Positions 33,751 through 45,697 of a stretch of DNA of 64,000 nucleotides are shown here, one piece after another. Numbering within the stretch: the first letter of the stretch is position 1; each line of letters opens with the position of its first letter. This stretch comes from Timema cristinae. Its lineage: Eukaryota > Arthropoda > Insecta > Phasmatodea > Timematidae. The position numbers and the translations under genes are program-made. The notes below the pieces were generated by a model, which saw nothing but the letters and a program-made list of their open reading frames with translations, had not been told where the DNA came from and did not search any database. The stretch lies in assembly GCA_039000515.1 (NCBI GenBank), contig JBCFYV010000001.1:35259620-35323619 (forward strand), written 5' to 3'.

Positions 33751-35995
33751 AGTAAATATTTACATTTCTAAAAAAAGAGCGAGAAAGTTTGTGCGGAGTT
33801 CCGTACCATTAATTTTTTAAATAAATTAGCACATGTCATCATCGTTTTGAACTACAACATCACCTTGTTAAAACATTATTCATACATATACATACCGTGC
33901 AAAGAGCAAACACCCTATTGATCCTTGTGAAACGATGGTTACTCCTGGAAGGCATGCAACCCCTTGAACCCTTAACAAAACACGTTCAGTGCCCGTATCC
34001 GTTCTGTTTACAGGGCAAACATCGTAAGGATTACGAAGGCAAATGTAACCTAGGGCTATTAAAGGTGGGATTTAGACAGAACGGGGTGATTTATTGTTAG
34101 TATTGACCCAGTGGTGAAAGCTAGATGTGAAACTGAAGGGGGCTCTATTTACTCTCGGTATACCCACTATAGAAATGGTTATGCTATATCCAAATTATCC
34201 ACATAGGTGTCACCATGTCAGAAAAATACATTGTAATTACTATGATATAGAGTTTGAAGTTCGAACACAATTCGGTGTTTTTAGGATGGTTTTATATTGT
34301 GTTTTTTCCATTCTTCTTCTACGAAAATGATAGTTATTTTACTATAAAAATCTTCTATCTCTTTCTATGTTTATTGAATATACATATTATATTCTGTATG
34401 GGTAGTGAATGTGGTGCTCAAAAAATAAATAAATCTTCATTATATCTTCAAATTATCTATCACATTAAAACAAAAATGTTTATTCTAGTAAGACTGGATA
34501 CAGACAAATTTTATGAGTTTAAATTAACAAATCTTATATAAATATTTTGTTTTAAATATGTGAAAACACTATTGAAATTACATTTTTTTATTGTACGTAA
34601 GAAAGTCAGTCCCTCACCCAACTCATTCTCCATACGAATCTCCGAAACAGCTGGGCTATGGGGGGACATAAGTATTGCGTAATTTGTGCATGGTTTTATT
34701 AGTTACTCTTTAGTGGCTACAATTTATCTGTGTGTCGATTCTAGTGTAAGAGAACTTTTACTAACAAATCTTTATAGAACTTGGTTAGTTTTAGCTAAAT
34801 ATCCAATATTACCCAGCAAAAGGAACATAAAAATTATAACTAGAAACAAAAAATTATAACAACATCTACTTTTATCAAAAGTTGTGAGATTATATCCGTA
34901 TGTTTATAAACGGTACACATATTACATAGTGTGTTTAAAACTAATATAAAATAACAATTATCAATATTATCAGATTTAAAAATTACGATACTACAAATGT
35001 AAATAGATTGGACAGTTAGCGCCACTTTAAAAGAATGTGATTATGTCATTAGATATCATTCTACAACTTTCCCTTCCTCCTTTTCTTTTTACAGTGGATA
35101 TAAATGTATCTCTGGTCAAGCGGTCTAAGACATTTTTTCTCACATCTTCCTTTTTAATCATTGACGATAAGCTATTACCTCAAATATCATCCAATATAAT
35201 ACTTGGAAAGACTTTTAATATCTTTTCCCCGTCATTATCACACTAAAATAATTATGTTGCCTATTTTAAATAATCAGACATTAAACTATCTTCTCCCAGT
35301 CTCTGAGGGGAGCCAAGGATACAAAGGTGTTAGTTTCTTCTTTTCTGGTTTAATAGTAGCTTGAAAATCTGGGTTTCAATTCCATTTGGGTGTACTAGGA
35401 TGTCCTACAAAACTTGTCAGTCCAGTCTATAGAGAGCTAGAACCCTACTAGGGTTCAACCACAGGTCGGTCGGGATCGACCGGTCGATCTCACGGCAAAT
35501 TGTATTCAATCGCATGAATCAGTCATAATCATTCATAGGTTTTAAGTTAAATATATATATCTTGAAATCATAATTAAGAAGTTAGATTCTTTTATTAATT
35601 TTATTGAATTTAATTCACTAAAATATTAATGACAATAAAAACCTTTAGATGTAAAATAAAAATGATGTAATTTAAAGAAAAAGAGTGGAATACCCTCCAA
35701 GATAAATATATATAAGTTTATCATAACGAAAATGAGTTACAGTCCCACGAACTCAAATATAAATACATACATAGTCATTTAAGTGAGGATTTTCAAATAA
35801 TATTTGAATGACCAAAATAGCTTTGATTGGTCATAATCGTTAGTGTTGTAGGAAATTTAAATAATTCAAAATGAAAATTCACATTTTTTCTCTCTCTTAG
35901 ATATAAGGTATGTATATAAGTTTTGAGGAATTATTAAATTGAAGTGTTAAATAAATATAATATGTAGAATTAAAACAAGAAGAAAAAATGCAATA
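33751..35995. other. Unassigned spacer
   Basis: 33890-34250 is less AT-rich and holds overlapping plus-strand frames without ATG or motif. A palindromic patch at 35455-35485 (aggtcggtcgggatcgaccg) preceded by tagggttcaaccac resembles a hAT end but has no partner. A weak SINE-C scrap lies near 35340-35405. The ATG frame 35037-35246 is of spacer composition. Confidence 0.35.
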
Positions 35996-36262
35996 CATTA
36001 ACTGCAGTTTAGAATTTTTGTCATGAGCATAGTACATTAGATGAGAAACTTTTTGAATAAAAAAAAAGTTGTCATTAAATTCCAGGACACCCTTGATTGA
36101 TATTTCCAACTGATGAGTTCACTGTGTAAAGAAAATTAAACTCTATGAGTGTATTGTATCAATATTTTCATTTATTTTGGTCAAAAAAATATTTCTATAT
36201 AAAAACTGCAAAACACTGATTTTTTTGCCTTAGTGACATCTCCAACTTAATGCTCCTTGTCT
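35996..36262. mobile_element. MITE family M1, partial copy 3
   Basis: tttttgtcatgagcatagta and cattagatgagaaactttt match the centre of copy 1. ctatataaaaactgcaaaac and ttttttgccttagtgacatc match its right arm. The left arm is missing. Confidence 0.5.
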
Positions 36263-36294
36263 TACAAATAATAAGTAAACTAATAAATTAAATA

Positions 36295-36600
36295 TTAAGT
36301 AACAGTCAACACAGTGGACGGGTCCCAAGATTTTTAGGTTTGCTAATAGTGTGTTTAGATCCACACGATCTCTCCAACAGCCACGCGTGAGCTAACCCAA
36401 CCAACACCGTCTCTCCATCAAGTCCTCTGAGTTTGTGAACTCGCCCGTTAACTCGCGTATCAATACCCCTGAGGACCTCTGCTTCCTGATAGCAGGAGGT
36501 GTAACTTTCAAAAGGGGGGTGGCTGGAGGGGAGGTTGGCTGTTTACAAACGCTTCGAGCTAATTAAAGCCTTATAAAGTTTAAGCTTTCAGCTATCCTCT
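36295..36600. promoter_or_regulatory. Unique GC-richer patch with regulatory-type motifs
   Basis: Contains cagccacgcgtgagctaac, tggctgtttacaaacgc (forkhead-like tgtttac) and cgagctaattaaagcc (homeodomain-like). A frame of about 56 codons on the plus strand (starting PNQHRLSIKSSEFV) is open but unrecognised. It could be a conserved non-coding element or an exon fragment. Confidence 0.25.
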
Positions 36601-36959
36601 GTGTCTGAATTTCAGGAATTAACTACATATATATTCTTCCTATTGTTTGAGTTCGTAGAAACTATAAACCGTATTATCTTTACTATCAACATTTTTTTTA
36701 ATGATTTCACAAAAAAAGTTTGGTGATTTGGGATTGTGCTGATGAAAGTTTGTGATGTCACGTTTTGTCAATTCATCTTTGAGAGGATTAGTTCAGACCC
36801 TTGACACGTTTGAACTTTCATAGATTTCATGATTTGTAAAAAAAAAGTTAGTCAAAAATATTTCCTAAAGGCATTTAACGCGCACTTTCTAAACTGAATG
36901 ATTATTTACTCATGAATTATAAACTAAATTAATTTAGAATAAACACAACATACATCCTA

Positions 36960-37262
36960 CAAGCCGATATTACATCAATGTGTAAGAAGTAGTTCCCATT
37001 TTACCAACGCTTAATATTTCAGCAATGGATAGAATTGATGCCGGAATCTTTAAGTTACCAGGCAGACATGTTACTGACTAATACAAGGTTCAAGATAAAT
37101 CACTAATATTTTAAATTTTGAGGTCAATATGTGAAGAAAATTAATCTACATGTTTATACTGGAGAAATATTTTAGCCAAAAAAATATTTTCCCCAAAAAA
37201 ACTGCAAGATACACAGGTCTTTTCTCGCGTTCCCTTATTTCACACCTTTAGTGGATTTCTAT
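36960..37262. mobile_element. MITE family M1, copy 4
   Basis: The right arm is well kept: gtttatactggagaaatat, caaaaaaactgcaagataca, caggtcttttctcgcgttcc, ending tttcacaccttta. The left arm is decayed. Confidence 0.5.
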
Positions 37263-37323
37263 TCCACCTCATCTAAAGATAGTGAAATAAGCTAGTAGTT
37301 AACAAATACCTATTTATATAATC

Positions 37324-37364
37324 ATCAAAAATAATAATATAATAATAATAATAATAAATAATAA

Positions 37365-37434
<70 letters not shown>
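37324..37434. repeat. (TAA)n/(TTA)n palindromic junction
   Basis: A TAA-rich tract passes directly into a TTA tract of about fifteen units. The TTA side is the 3' tail of the minus-strand LINE that follows. The TAA side looks like the tail of a lost plus-strand element. The whole can fold into a hairpin. Confidence 0.7.
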
Positions 37435-37435
<1 letters not shown>

Positions 37436-38120
37436 TGCCATTTCAATTTCCTTTATTATAGTTCTGGCCAACAGTCGTAGAACATATAACAGTCCAGCAT
37501 TGAAAGTACACAAGTACCATAAAAATACATATATTTACACGAGAAAATAAGATAAATAATAATAGCTAAATAATGTTATATAATGATTAATAATTACAAG
37601 AAAAGAAAAATTAATTAATAATGATAATAATAAAAAATAGCAATAATAACAAATAACTAAAGAGTGGATTAAAGCAGTAACAATATGCAAAAAAATCGAT
37701 CAGAATATTGTAAATTTAGATATTATAGCCAGAACCTCTATATGATAAATTATTGATATGGAATATCCTTGAATAACTCTCTGAGTTTGGATTTTATTTT
37801 ATGATAAAAGTCGAGTTCGACAAATTTAGAATTGGTGTTATGGATACAATGACCTATAGGGTTTACTTTATAAGAGCTATTGAGAGCAAATAATTTTGGA
37901 TTACGAGAAGCCCGAGAAGGGATATGAATGCCTACATGATCAAGGAAAAATATGCAATAAATGTTGCTATTGAATGTATTAAAAACAAAAAAGGACATCA
38001 AAATAAAGTGAGAAGAGAGTTTGGAGCCCTAAGAGGTTTCTAATTCTGTCATAATCATAATAAATCCGGTTACTAAAGTATTTATCATAACACGCAGCGA
38101 CAAATTTTCTTTGAATAGTA
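37435..38120 (-). pseudogene. CR1/Jockey-like LINE, 3' end with 3'UTR
   Basis: The coding remnant lies at about 37750-38120. It reads IQRKFVAACYDKYF, then YDYDRIRNLLGLQTL and, after one frameshift near 37990, FVFNTFNSNIYCIFF, HVGIHIPSRASRNPKLF and a final IKSKLRELFKD. This is the post-RT region typical of LINE reverse transcriptases: 'QRKF', 'LGLxSLxxRR', 'xPxRxxRxxxLF', then a short C-terminal helix. A 3'UTR of about 315 bases follows, then the (TTA)n tail. The reverse-transcriptase core itself is absent, as expected for a 5'-truncated insertion. Clade assignment is tentative. Confidence 0.6.
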
Positions 38121-38595
38121 ATAATAATAAAGATAATCAAACACACATATTAAACGCTTACCTTGATGTAGCTTTGTTTTAACTTAGATTGGGATAGTGG
38201 CAAAGTTTCAGTCTCGTGTACCCGCCACTAACTAGGGGAGATATATGAGCGCCATATTGTCAAGTTTGATCGTTCTTACATACCTGAAATCACAAATTTA
38301 ATCATTTATAATAATTTTAATTAACAGATCGACAAATAACTATTGAACTTATACTAGACCAAACCATAATATGATATTACAAAGTATTTATTTTTTAATT
38401 GCCCATTCTACGCGTCTTACCATCCTCCATATATTAACACAGGGGGTAAGGATCAGAAAAAAGGAATTATAAGTAATTTCACGAGTATTTTTGTGGTAAG
38501 AAATATCAAGAATTTAGGAACTTACCAACTAAGCCAACATTACACCCATTAGTATTTCTAAGCATGCCTTTCTTTTTGCATGCTCTTCCTGATTG
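38121..38595. other. No recognisable feature
   Basis: AT-rich spacer. No boundaries of the LINE insertion could be fixed on this side. Confidence 0.4.
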
Positions 38596-38836
38596 ACCTA
38601 CATCGGTAGCTTAATGGTCTAAACTTTATGGTATCACTCTTATCAAGGACAAGGAGACCGGGGTTCAAACACCAATTGGGTGATTTTAGGGTGGTTTTCC
38701 CTAAATTATTTTACACTATACCCTCACGCAAATTCATAAACCACTTAGTATAAATTAAACCTTCCTAATGCATAAGACACTTTCGTATCTAGTTTATATT
38801 CGTATAGCCCGAATGGGAAGTAACACATGATAAAAC
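38596..38836 (+). repeat. SINE-C, near full length
   Basis: Head gacctacatcggtagcttaa and tggtctaaac, B box ggggttcaaacaccaattgg, body gggtggttttccctaaatta, and tail cccgaatgggaagtaacaca. Confidence 0.75.
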
Positions 38837-39202
38837 TTTTTTTTTCCTTTCACTGTAAAATCAGACCAAACGACCGCCCTCTTTGTCCACGTATTCACCG
38901 TTGCAATAATTATTTATGTAAAACCTTATAAATTTCTAAAGCAGTGTCCAGTGTTTCAAACTATAAGCTTCTCAGAAATTTTGAATAATTTGTTTATAAA
39001 GTTGTATGAATTATTATACTAATATGAAATAATAAATGAGGATTAGGCAAAAAAATATATGGGAAAAATATATTCCCTACACATGGTTGAGATTCCAACT
39101 AAAATATTCCGTTACCGGAAAACCAGCCCAGTTGATCTTCTCGCATAAGCTCTAATATTTGCAAACGATTAATCATTAGTAGCAAAACTCTTTATGCATC
39201 CA

Positions 39203-39639
39203 TCTATACTAATATTATAAAGAGGAAAGATTTAATCTTTTGTTTTTTTGTTTGTAATGGATAAACTCAAAAACTACTGGACTGATTTAAAAATTTTTCA
39301 CCATCAATATAAAGCTACATTATCAGCGAGTAGCATAGGCTATATTTTATTTTGAAAATTTAATTTACTCCTCATAAAAATGTCTATAGTTTTACACAAT
39401 AATATAATAAATATAATATAGCTATATTTATTGACATAATCTGGCTTAGAATTACGTTTCAGAGATAACATTTCCATTTTAAATCGGGCACCATGATGGG
39501 GAAGGTGGAGGGCCTTATATAAATCTTATACTACAGTGGGTCACAGGTAGCGTAAGGGGGGGGGGGGGGGGGCAAGTGAGGGCCTTATATAAATCTTATA
39601 ACAAATGGGTTATGGGCAACGCCGTGAGGTATTGTCTAG
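39203..39639 (+). mobile_element. Helitron-like non-autonomous element (TC...CTAG)
   Basis: Begins tctatactaatattataaag right after an A and ends gaggtattgtctag right before a T. That fits rolling-circle Helitron ends and A/T insertion. The short stem ggc-aac-gcc sits about 20 bases before the end. The inside carries gtttgtaatggataaactc, ttatcagcgagtagcatagg, a direct duplication of gagggccttatataaatctt (near 39512 and 39579) and an 18-base poly(G) run at about 39559. No Rep/helicase frame. The 5' 200 bases are found inverted at 33.5 kb. Confidence 0.55.
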
Positions 39640-39687
39640 TGTATTTATATGTTACTTTGCACTAGTGTAGTTAATATATCAGAGACA

Positions 39688-39724
39688 TATAATCTGAACG
39701 GGTATTAAGGCAGCAGCGCTAAAA
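39688..39724 (+). repeat. SINE 3'-domain scrap
   Basis: aatctgaacgggtattaagg followed by cagcagcgctaaaaaa is a diverged shared tail. Confidence 0.5.
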
Positions 39725-40395
39725 AAAATCTTTAAAAATCAGTTATGTACACTTTCTCTACCACGAAAGGCATTTTTTTTACAGATTATACTATGACCCT
39801 ATCTTATAGGCCTTGCCATAGTGGAAACATTGTAAGGTAAGCTTGTTACCATTCACATTAAACAGAGTGTATATTTTCCCCAAAACTGCTTACTGAGACG
39901 ATTATTGAATTGTGATATTGTAAGTACTACTCTTTGCACAACTATTCGTTCATATTAGAGCAGAGAAGAAATAAAATAGAATATGGTTTGGATTAAAGTC
40001 AGTTGCGCGTGTTCTTTCACATAGTTAGATGTATCACTAAACATTGACTCACTATTCAAATAACATTTCCTTTTTCCATCATAGCAAACTATGTCACTCA
40101 CGCTATAGTCTAATTTTCTTTTCTATTACTCAATTCATCAAAATATTAAAAAATTATCTTAACACTCATCGACGGGTTACACACACGTTTCGAAAATGTT
40201 GATACATGATTATCGACTGGTGGGTGTTTTTTGAAATTATTTTCTACTCATAAATTTGGATACATCCCCTCTAAATTATACCTTAATGACAATTATCATT
40301 TAGTGCAATTAAATGTGAAATTTTAACAAAGAGAAGACGAGCTGTAAAAATTTAACATTTGTGGATACTATGAAACATGCATTCTCACACCTACT
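39725..40395. other. No recognisable feature
   Basis: AT-rich spacer without supportable ORF or repeat. Confidence 0.5.
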
Positions 40396-40628
40396 GCGGG
40401 GGCCGTATGGTCTAAGGCGCTCTCTCGCATTAGATTACATTGCTGATGACGAGGAGATCGTGGTTTGATCGGGTCAGGTGTACTGATTTTTTTTTCCTTA
40501 ATAGTTTCCCACTCTTTCCTCGTGTGGATGCAAGCATAATTCTTATAAAATTGCAACCTTAATTCCAATTTAGCGTGATTAGTTTTTAGTCATGTAGTCT
40601 GAATGGGTAATAAGACGTGGTGCTGAAA
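40396..40628 (+). repeat. SINE-C, full length
   Basis: Head gggggccgtatggtctaagg and cgctctctcgc, decayed B box gtggtttgatcgggtc, and tail tctgaatgggtaataagacg with tggtgctgaaa. Confidence 0.8.
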
Positions 40629-40828
40629 AAATTCACTCGTAATCAATTGAAGCTGATATTTTCCAGAGCTGTAATTAAGTTAATTTACAAATAAAAGCTT
40701 TGTTTTATTTGTAATCCCAATATTATATATCACACTATGGCGTTGTGACTAGAGATATCGACCACAAGTTTAATTATTATTTGTTTATAATCATGTTAGG
40801 ATCTACTAATATATTTATTTCGTTAGTA

Positions 40829-41091
40829 GCCCAACTAGATGGCGTAGTTAGCTAACATGCTTGTATCGTATTAAGCTAGACTGCCGAGGGTGGGGAGATC
40901 GACGTTCGAATCTCACACGGGTGAATTCGGGGTGGTTTTTCCTAAATTAGTTTCCACTCTTCCTCCGCGAAAATTTAGGTTCACTTCCTCCATATTAAAC
41001 CTTACCAATTCCTAAACCATTAGCGTAATTAGTATGTATGCATATAACCCGAACGGGTAGTAAGACTAGGTGCTAAATATTAATATTATTT
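40829..41091 (+). repeat. SINE-B, full length
   Basis: Head cccaactagatggcgtagtt and agctaacatgc, B box gacgttcgaatctcacac, body gggtggtttttcctaaatta, tail cccgaacgggtagtaagac. Confidence 0.85.
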
Positions 41092-41819
<728 letters not shown>

Positions 41820-42955
41820 TAGTAACATAAGATATTTCCCAAGGGACAGTTGACCGAACGTATAAATAGTATATCTGTAAATATGTTCTTTGTGAGCTTC
41901 AAATTAATATAAATTAAATTTCGTGCAAAAATATAACTGAGTATTATCACGCTCCAATCAATATTTAAGTAGACCAATAAATAGACCAGTTTCATAGTGT
42001 TTACAATTTAAAACTAAGTCATATTTAGTAACATTATTTGTATTTATTAAATTATAATTATGAATGAGATAAATTCGAATAATCAACTTATATTTTTGTA
42101 ATTTTGTTTTGTCTAGCTACCATAAAGCGTAAATGTGGATATTAAATGACGTGCTTATTGAAACTCTGAATAAAATTGAGCTAAAATAATAGTTAGGAGT
42201 TGGATTTTTTATTTATTCTATTAACGTATATATAAATATATCGAAGATACATCATAAAAACTAAGTGTCAACTTTATATTTTCAAAACTTACAGAAGAAC
42301 ATATATTATTATAATTATATAATAATATGTGTGAAATAATAATGCTAAACACGTAAACAAGGTTTTGAAAACTGTTTCCCATGCCATGGTATTCGAATCC
42401 CTGATATATCCGAGTGTTTAGCAAATTTAACATTAATCTTCTAGCCTTATCGCAATGTTAACTGATAATTAACTTAATTTATAGTAATTTTTAGTAATGT
42501 ACTATATAGCGTCAGGATCACAATTATTAGCTGTTATATCTAAATTAGATTCTCAGCTGGGTTAATTGGAGATGATGTTGCATTCTTTTATTTATATTTA
42601 GAATTTTTCAAGTCTCTCCATAATAAAGTAAGTGTCCACACTTATAATTACTTTTTTTATCACTTTATGGCGATGAACCACCTCAATACTAAATGAAATA
42701 ATAAAATGGATAAACTAAGGCACCAATTTAAAGGAAATGAAAATATATTTTCTTTTTTTTTTACAATACCTTTATTTTGCCCCATTGGAATTGGAACTCC
42801 CGCCAATGATGACCCGTCTTCCACTGCAGATTAATATATCTGGTTTATGCAGGTATTTTATAAAGGTAATTAATCATAATGACATGGATCATTTATTACT
42901 GTCTGGGAAAAGGAAATTAGTTTGGTGTTTCCCTTGGAAGTTTAATTTCTCTCCT
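41820..42955. other. No recognisable feature
   Basis: AT-rich spacer. tccactgcag near 42830 and gcag|gtattt near 42851 bracket a 23-base segment, too short and AT-rich to support as a micro-exon. Confidence 0.4.
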
Positions 42956-43330
42956 ATAGTTCACCACCATCTCCTAAGGGCACATCTCGAATCCAGCGTG
43001 CCTCACCGCTCTCGTATCGATTTCGGTTTTCAATCTCGCTACGATTTGTTTGTAACCTCCACTACCGATCACTGCTGATTTTTGGTGTTTTTTTTCCGCA
43101 CACACTACATTACGTTAGTGAAGCATCGTTGCGATTCGCAGAGCACAAATGCATTCTGCATCTACGTTGTAAATTGGCAACGTTGCAATGAAAGGTATCG
43201 ATCTCACACTGGTTTAAAGGGGGGTAAGGGGGAAAGGCAAAAAAAGAGATGGAAGGGTGGTTTTTGGAGGAGGAGGAGGAGGAGGAGTAGGAGGTAGGTT
43301 TCAGCTTTTCCAAAGAGACTTGCACCTAAA
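42956..43330. promoter_or_regulatory. CpG-retaining patch with GGA microsatellite
   Basis: Dense CpG for this region (tcgaatccagcgtgcctcac, cgctctcgtatcgatttcgg, catcgttgcgattcgcag). A (gga)n run follows near 43265, then ct-rich sequence near 43340. Frames on both strands are open for 70-110 codons, but none carries a known motif. The shape resembles a promoter region; this is inference. Confidence 0.25.
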
Positions 43331-43778
43331 AGAGAAAACACTCGTCTCTCTTTCTCATTTGTTATCTCTCTCTCTCTTGTTTTGCTTCATAGTAGCTTTG
43401 TCTTGTATCGTATTCTCATCGTATACCTTCTACATTAGGTTTTGCTCATGTCAACTATTTAGTATGTTCACAATCGAAAATATTGTCAGGGAACATTTTA
43501 ATATCGTCCAGTACTTAAGTTCCCATTTCAGACAAAAAGCACCCAAAACTTTATTTACTTGCTTATTTGAGTTGCGTAATTGTTATAGCACCTACTTTTA
43601 AAAGACATATTAAACCACACGAACATTTAAATGACACATAATATAAACAAATCTATCCAACAAAGTCAACATTATAAATTTTACAGTTGTCAGACAATAT
43701 CCACGAGTCGTAAAAATACGTACTTACTCTATAACATTAGTAGCTCGAGAATTAATTAGAGAACTTATGAAGTACGCT
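43331..43778. other. No recognisable feature
   Basis: CT-rich then AT-rich spacer. The frame 43257-43601 runs through it without recognised motif. Confidence 0.4.
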
Positions 43779-44475
43779 CACTATCCGTATATAGAGCTAA
43801 TTATAACCAGTCTACCTTGTGATACCCTATCTCTATCTTGAGCTAGTTCTATCCAGTCCAACTTATTTCACCCTATCCCTATTTTGATTTAGTTCTATAC
43901 AGTCCACCTTATTACACCCTATCTCTATATTGAGCTAGATATATACAGCCCACCTAAAGACACCCATTAACAATCTTGAGCTAGTTTTATCCAGTCCAGT
44001 TCAATACAACCTATCACTATCTTGAGCTAGATATATACAGCCCTCCTAAAGACACTCATTACCAATCTTGAGCTAGTTTTATCCAGTCCAGTTCAATACA
44101 CCCTATCACTATCTTGAGCTAGTTATATATAGTCCACCTTATTATACCCTATCTCTATCTTGAACTAGATGTATACAGCCCACCTAAAGACACCCATTAC
44201 TATTATTGAGCTAGTTTTATCCAGTCCAGTTCGAAACACCCTATCGCTATCTTGAGCTAGTTATATACAGTCCAGTTCATGACACCCTATATCTATATTG
44301 TGCTAGTTCTATCCAGTCCTCCTCAATACAACCCATTCCTATCTTGATCTAATTCCACACAGTCCACCTTATCACATCCTATACTTATCTTAAGCTAGTT
44401 CTATTCAGTACAGATCAGCTCAACCTATCATTATCTTGTTCTAATTCTATACAGTCCACCTTATTACACCCTAGC
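43779..44475 (-). repeat. 46-bp satellite, array 2
   Basis: About fifteen units of the same repeat as at 5.8 kb (atcttgagctagttctatcc, agtccacc, attacaccct). Some units pair into longer related blocks, for example tatacagcccacctaaagac recurs every third unit. In minus orientation it follows the C-terminal codons of the adjoining LINE without a gap. Confidence 0.88.
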
Positions 44476-44890
44476 TCTTTCAGGTCAATCCTAATTTTGT
44501 CCTCCTATCTGCGTCTAGATCGTCCCAATAATCTCTTTCCATTGGGTTTGACGTCAATACCTTGAGCAAGGTTTTAAAATATCCCATTCACACTACATGT
44601 CCTGCCCACCATAATCTACGACACTTGATTAACCTTACGATGTCTTGTGATGAATAAAGACTATGTAACTGATGATTATTTAACCTCCTCCCATCAGAAG
44701 TAGCCTAATCCCTTTTTGGACTAAACATATTCCTAAGCCCCTTGTTTTCGGACACACTAAATTTGTTTTAGTCGTATAAAGTACGATACCATTTTTCACG
44801 CACATAAAGGATAACCGATAAAATTATTGTTTTGTATATTCTTAGATCTACATTCCTTGAAAGCAGGCGATATGTCAAAAACATCTTGCA
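44476..44890 (-). pseudogene. RTE-like LINE, C-terminal reverse transcriptase fragment
   Basis: Read on the minus strand: LLSRNVDLRIYKTIILSVIL, then MVSYFIRLKQI, TRHRKVNQVS, IMVGRTCSVNG, KPNGKRLLGRSRRR and EDKIRIDLKELG. This is the standard order in RTE-type elements of invertebrates: 'LSRNxKxxxYKTxILPVxLYGxE', 'RWxGHVxRM', 'GKRxxGRPxxRWxDxIxxDLKxLG'. Several stops and frameshifts show it is dead. It passes directly into the 46-bp satellite, whose unit repeats the next expected residues (WIELAQDRDR). Confidence 0.75.
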
Positions 44891-45009
44891 AATATTAATT
44901 ATTAAATTACCTATAATTTGTAATTTAATAATTAAAATTCTGTCTGCTCACATATTTACCCTAAAAGCTAAGGTTGACAATGGTATAATATAGATTATTT
45001 ATTGTTATC

Positions 45010-45258
<249 letters not shown>

Positions 45259-45265
45259 TATAATA

Positions 45266-45354
45266 TAGATGAAATGTATCCATATCTGCGTGGAGGGAAA
45301 GTAAAACATCTGTGATCAAATGCCAGACCATTACGCTCAACCAGGATTGGCACC
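45266..45354 (-). repeat. SINE-C fragment
   Basis: atctgcgtggagggaaagta, then gaccattacgctcaaccagg and attggcaccc. It abuts the head of the SINE-B at 45010, so one may have inserted beside or into the other. Confidence 0.5.
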
Positions 45355-45451
45355 CAAACACATCAGTTTACCAACAACCTAGAATAAACTAGAATATTTT
45401 GAATCATATAACTTTATTTAACCTAATCAATATTAGTGATACTTATTTCAG

Positions 45452-45697
45452 TGGCCGCGTGATTTAAAGCGTCACTTTCACAGTAGAATAATCTGCCAAT
45501 AATGGGGAGATTGAGGCCTGTATCTCGGTCCGGTGTACGGAAGTTGTATTTTATAAGATGAGTTTACACATTCTCTTTCTCTCCACGCAAATTTGGCTAC
45601 ATTTCCTATAAGTACAACCTTCCTAATCTATAAAACTATTAGCATAATTAGTAAATAATCGTGTAGCCCGAACGGGTAGCAGGACAAGGTGCTAAAA
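45452..45697 (+). repeat. SINE-C, full length
   Basis: Head tggccgcgtgatttaaagcg, B-box area ggcctgtatctcggtccgg, body ctctttctctccacgcaaat, and tail cccgaacgggtagcaggac. Confidence 0.8.

Noticed and set aside
34254..34541. 95-codon plus-strand ORF
   Set aside because: Composition is that of AT-rich spacer (Phe, Ile, Lys, Tyr); no motif or splice context.
35037..35246. Exon after a strong pyrimidine tract and acag acceptor near 35093
   Set aside because: Downstream composition is AT-rich, the peptide is low-complexity, and no matching donor with coding character follows.
35455..35485. Palindrome aggtcggtcgggatcgaccg as a hAT end
   Set aside because: Preceded by hAT-like tagggttcaaccac, but no partner terminus or 8-bp duplication was found.
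42737..43078. 113-codon plus-strand ORF
   Set aside because: Does not start at ATG in a good context with coding-like sequence throughout; the first half is AT-rich spacer and no motif is recognised.
43257..43601. 114-codon plus-strand ORF starting in glycine repeats
   Set aside because: The glycine run is the (gga)n microsatellite; the rest is CT-rich spacer.
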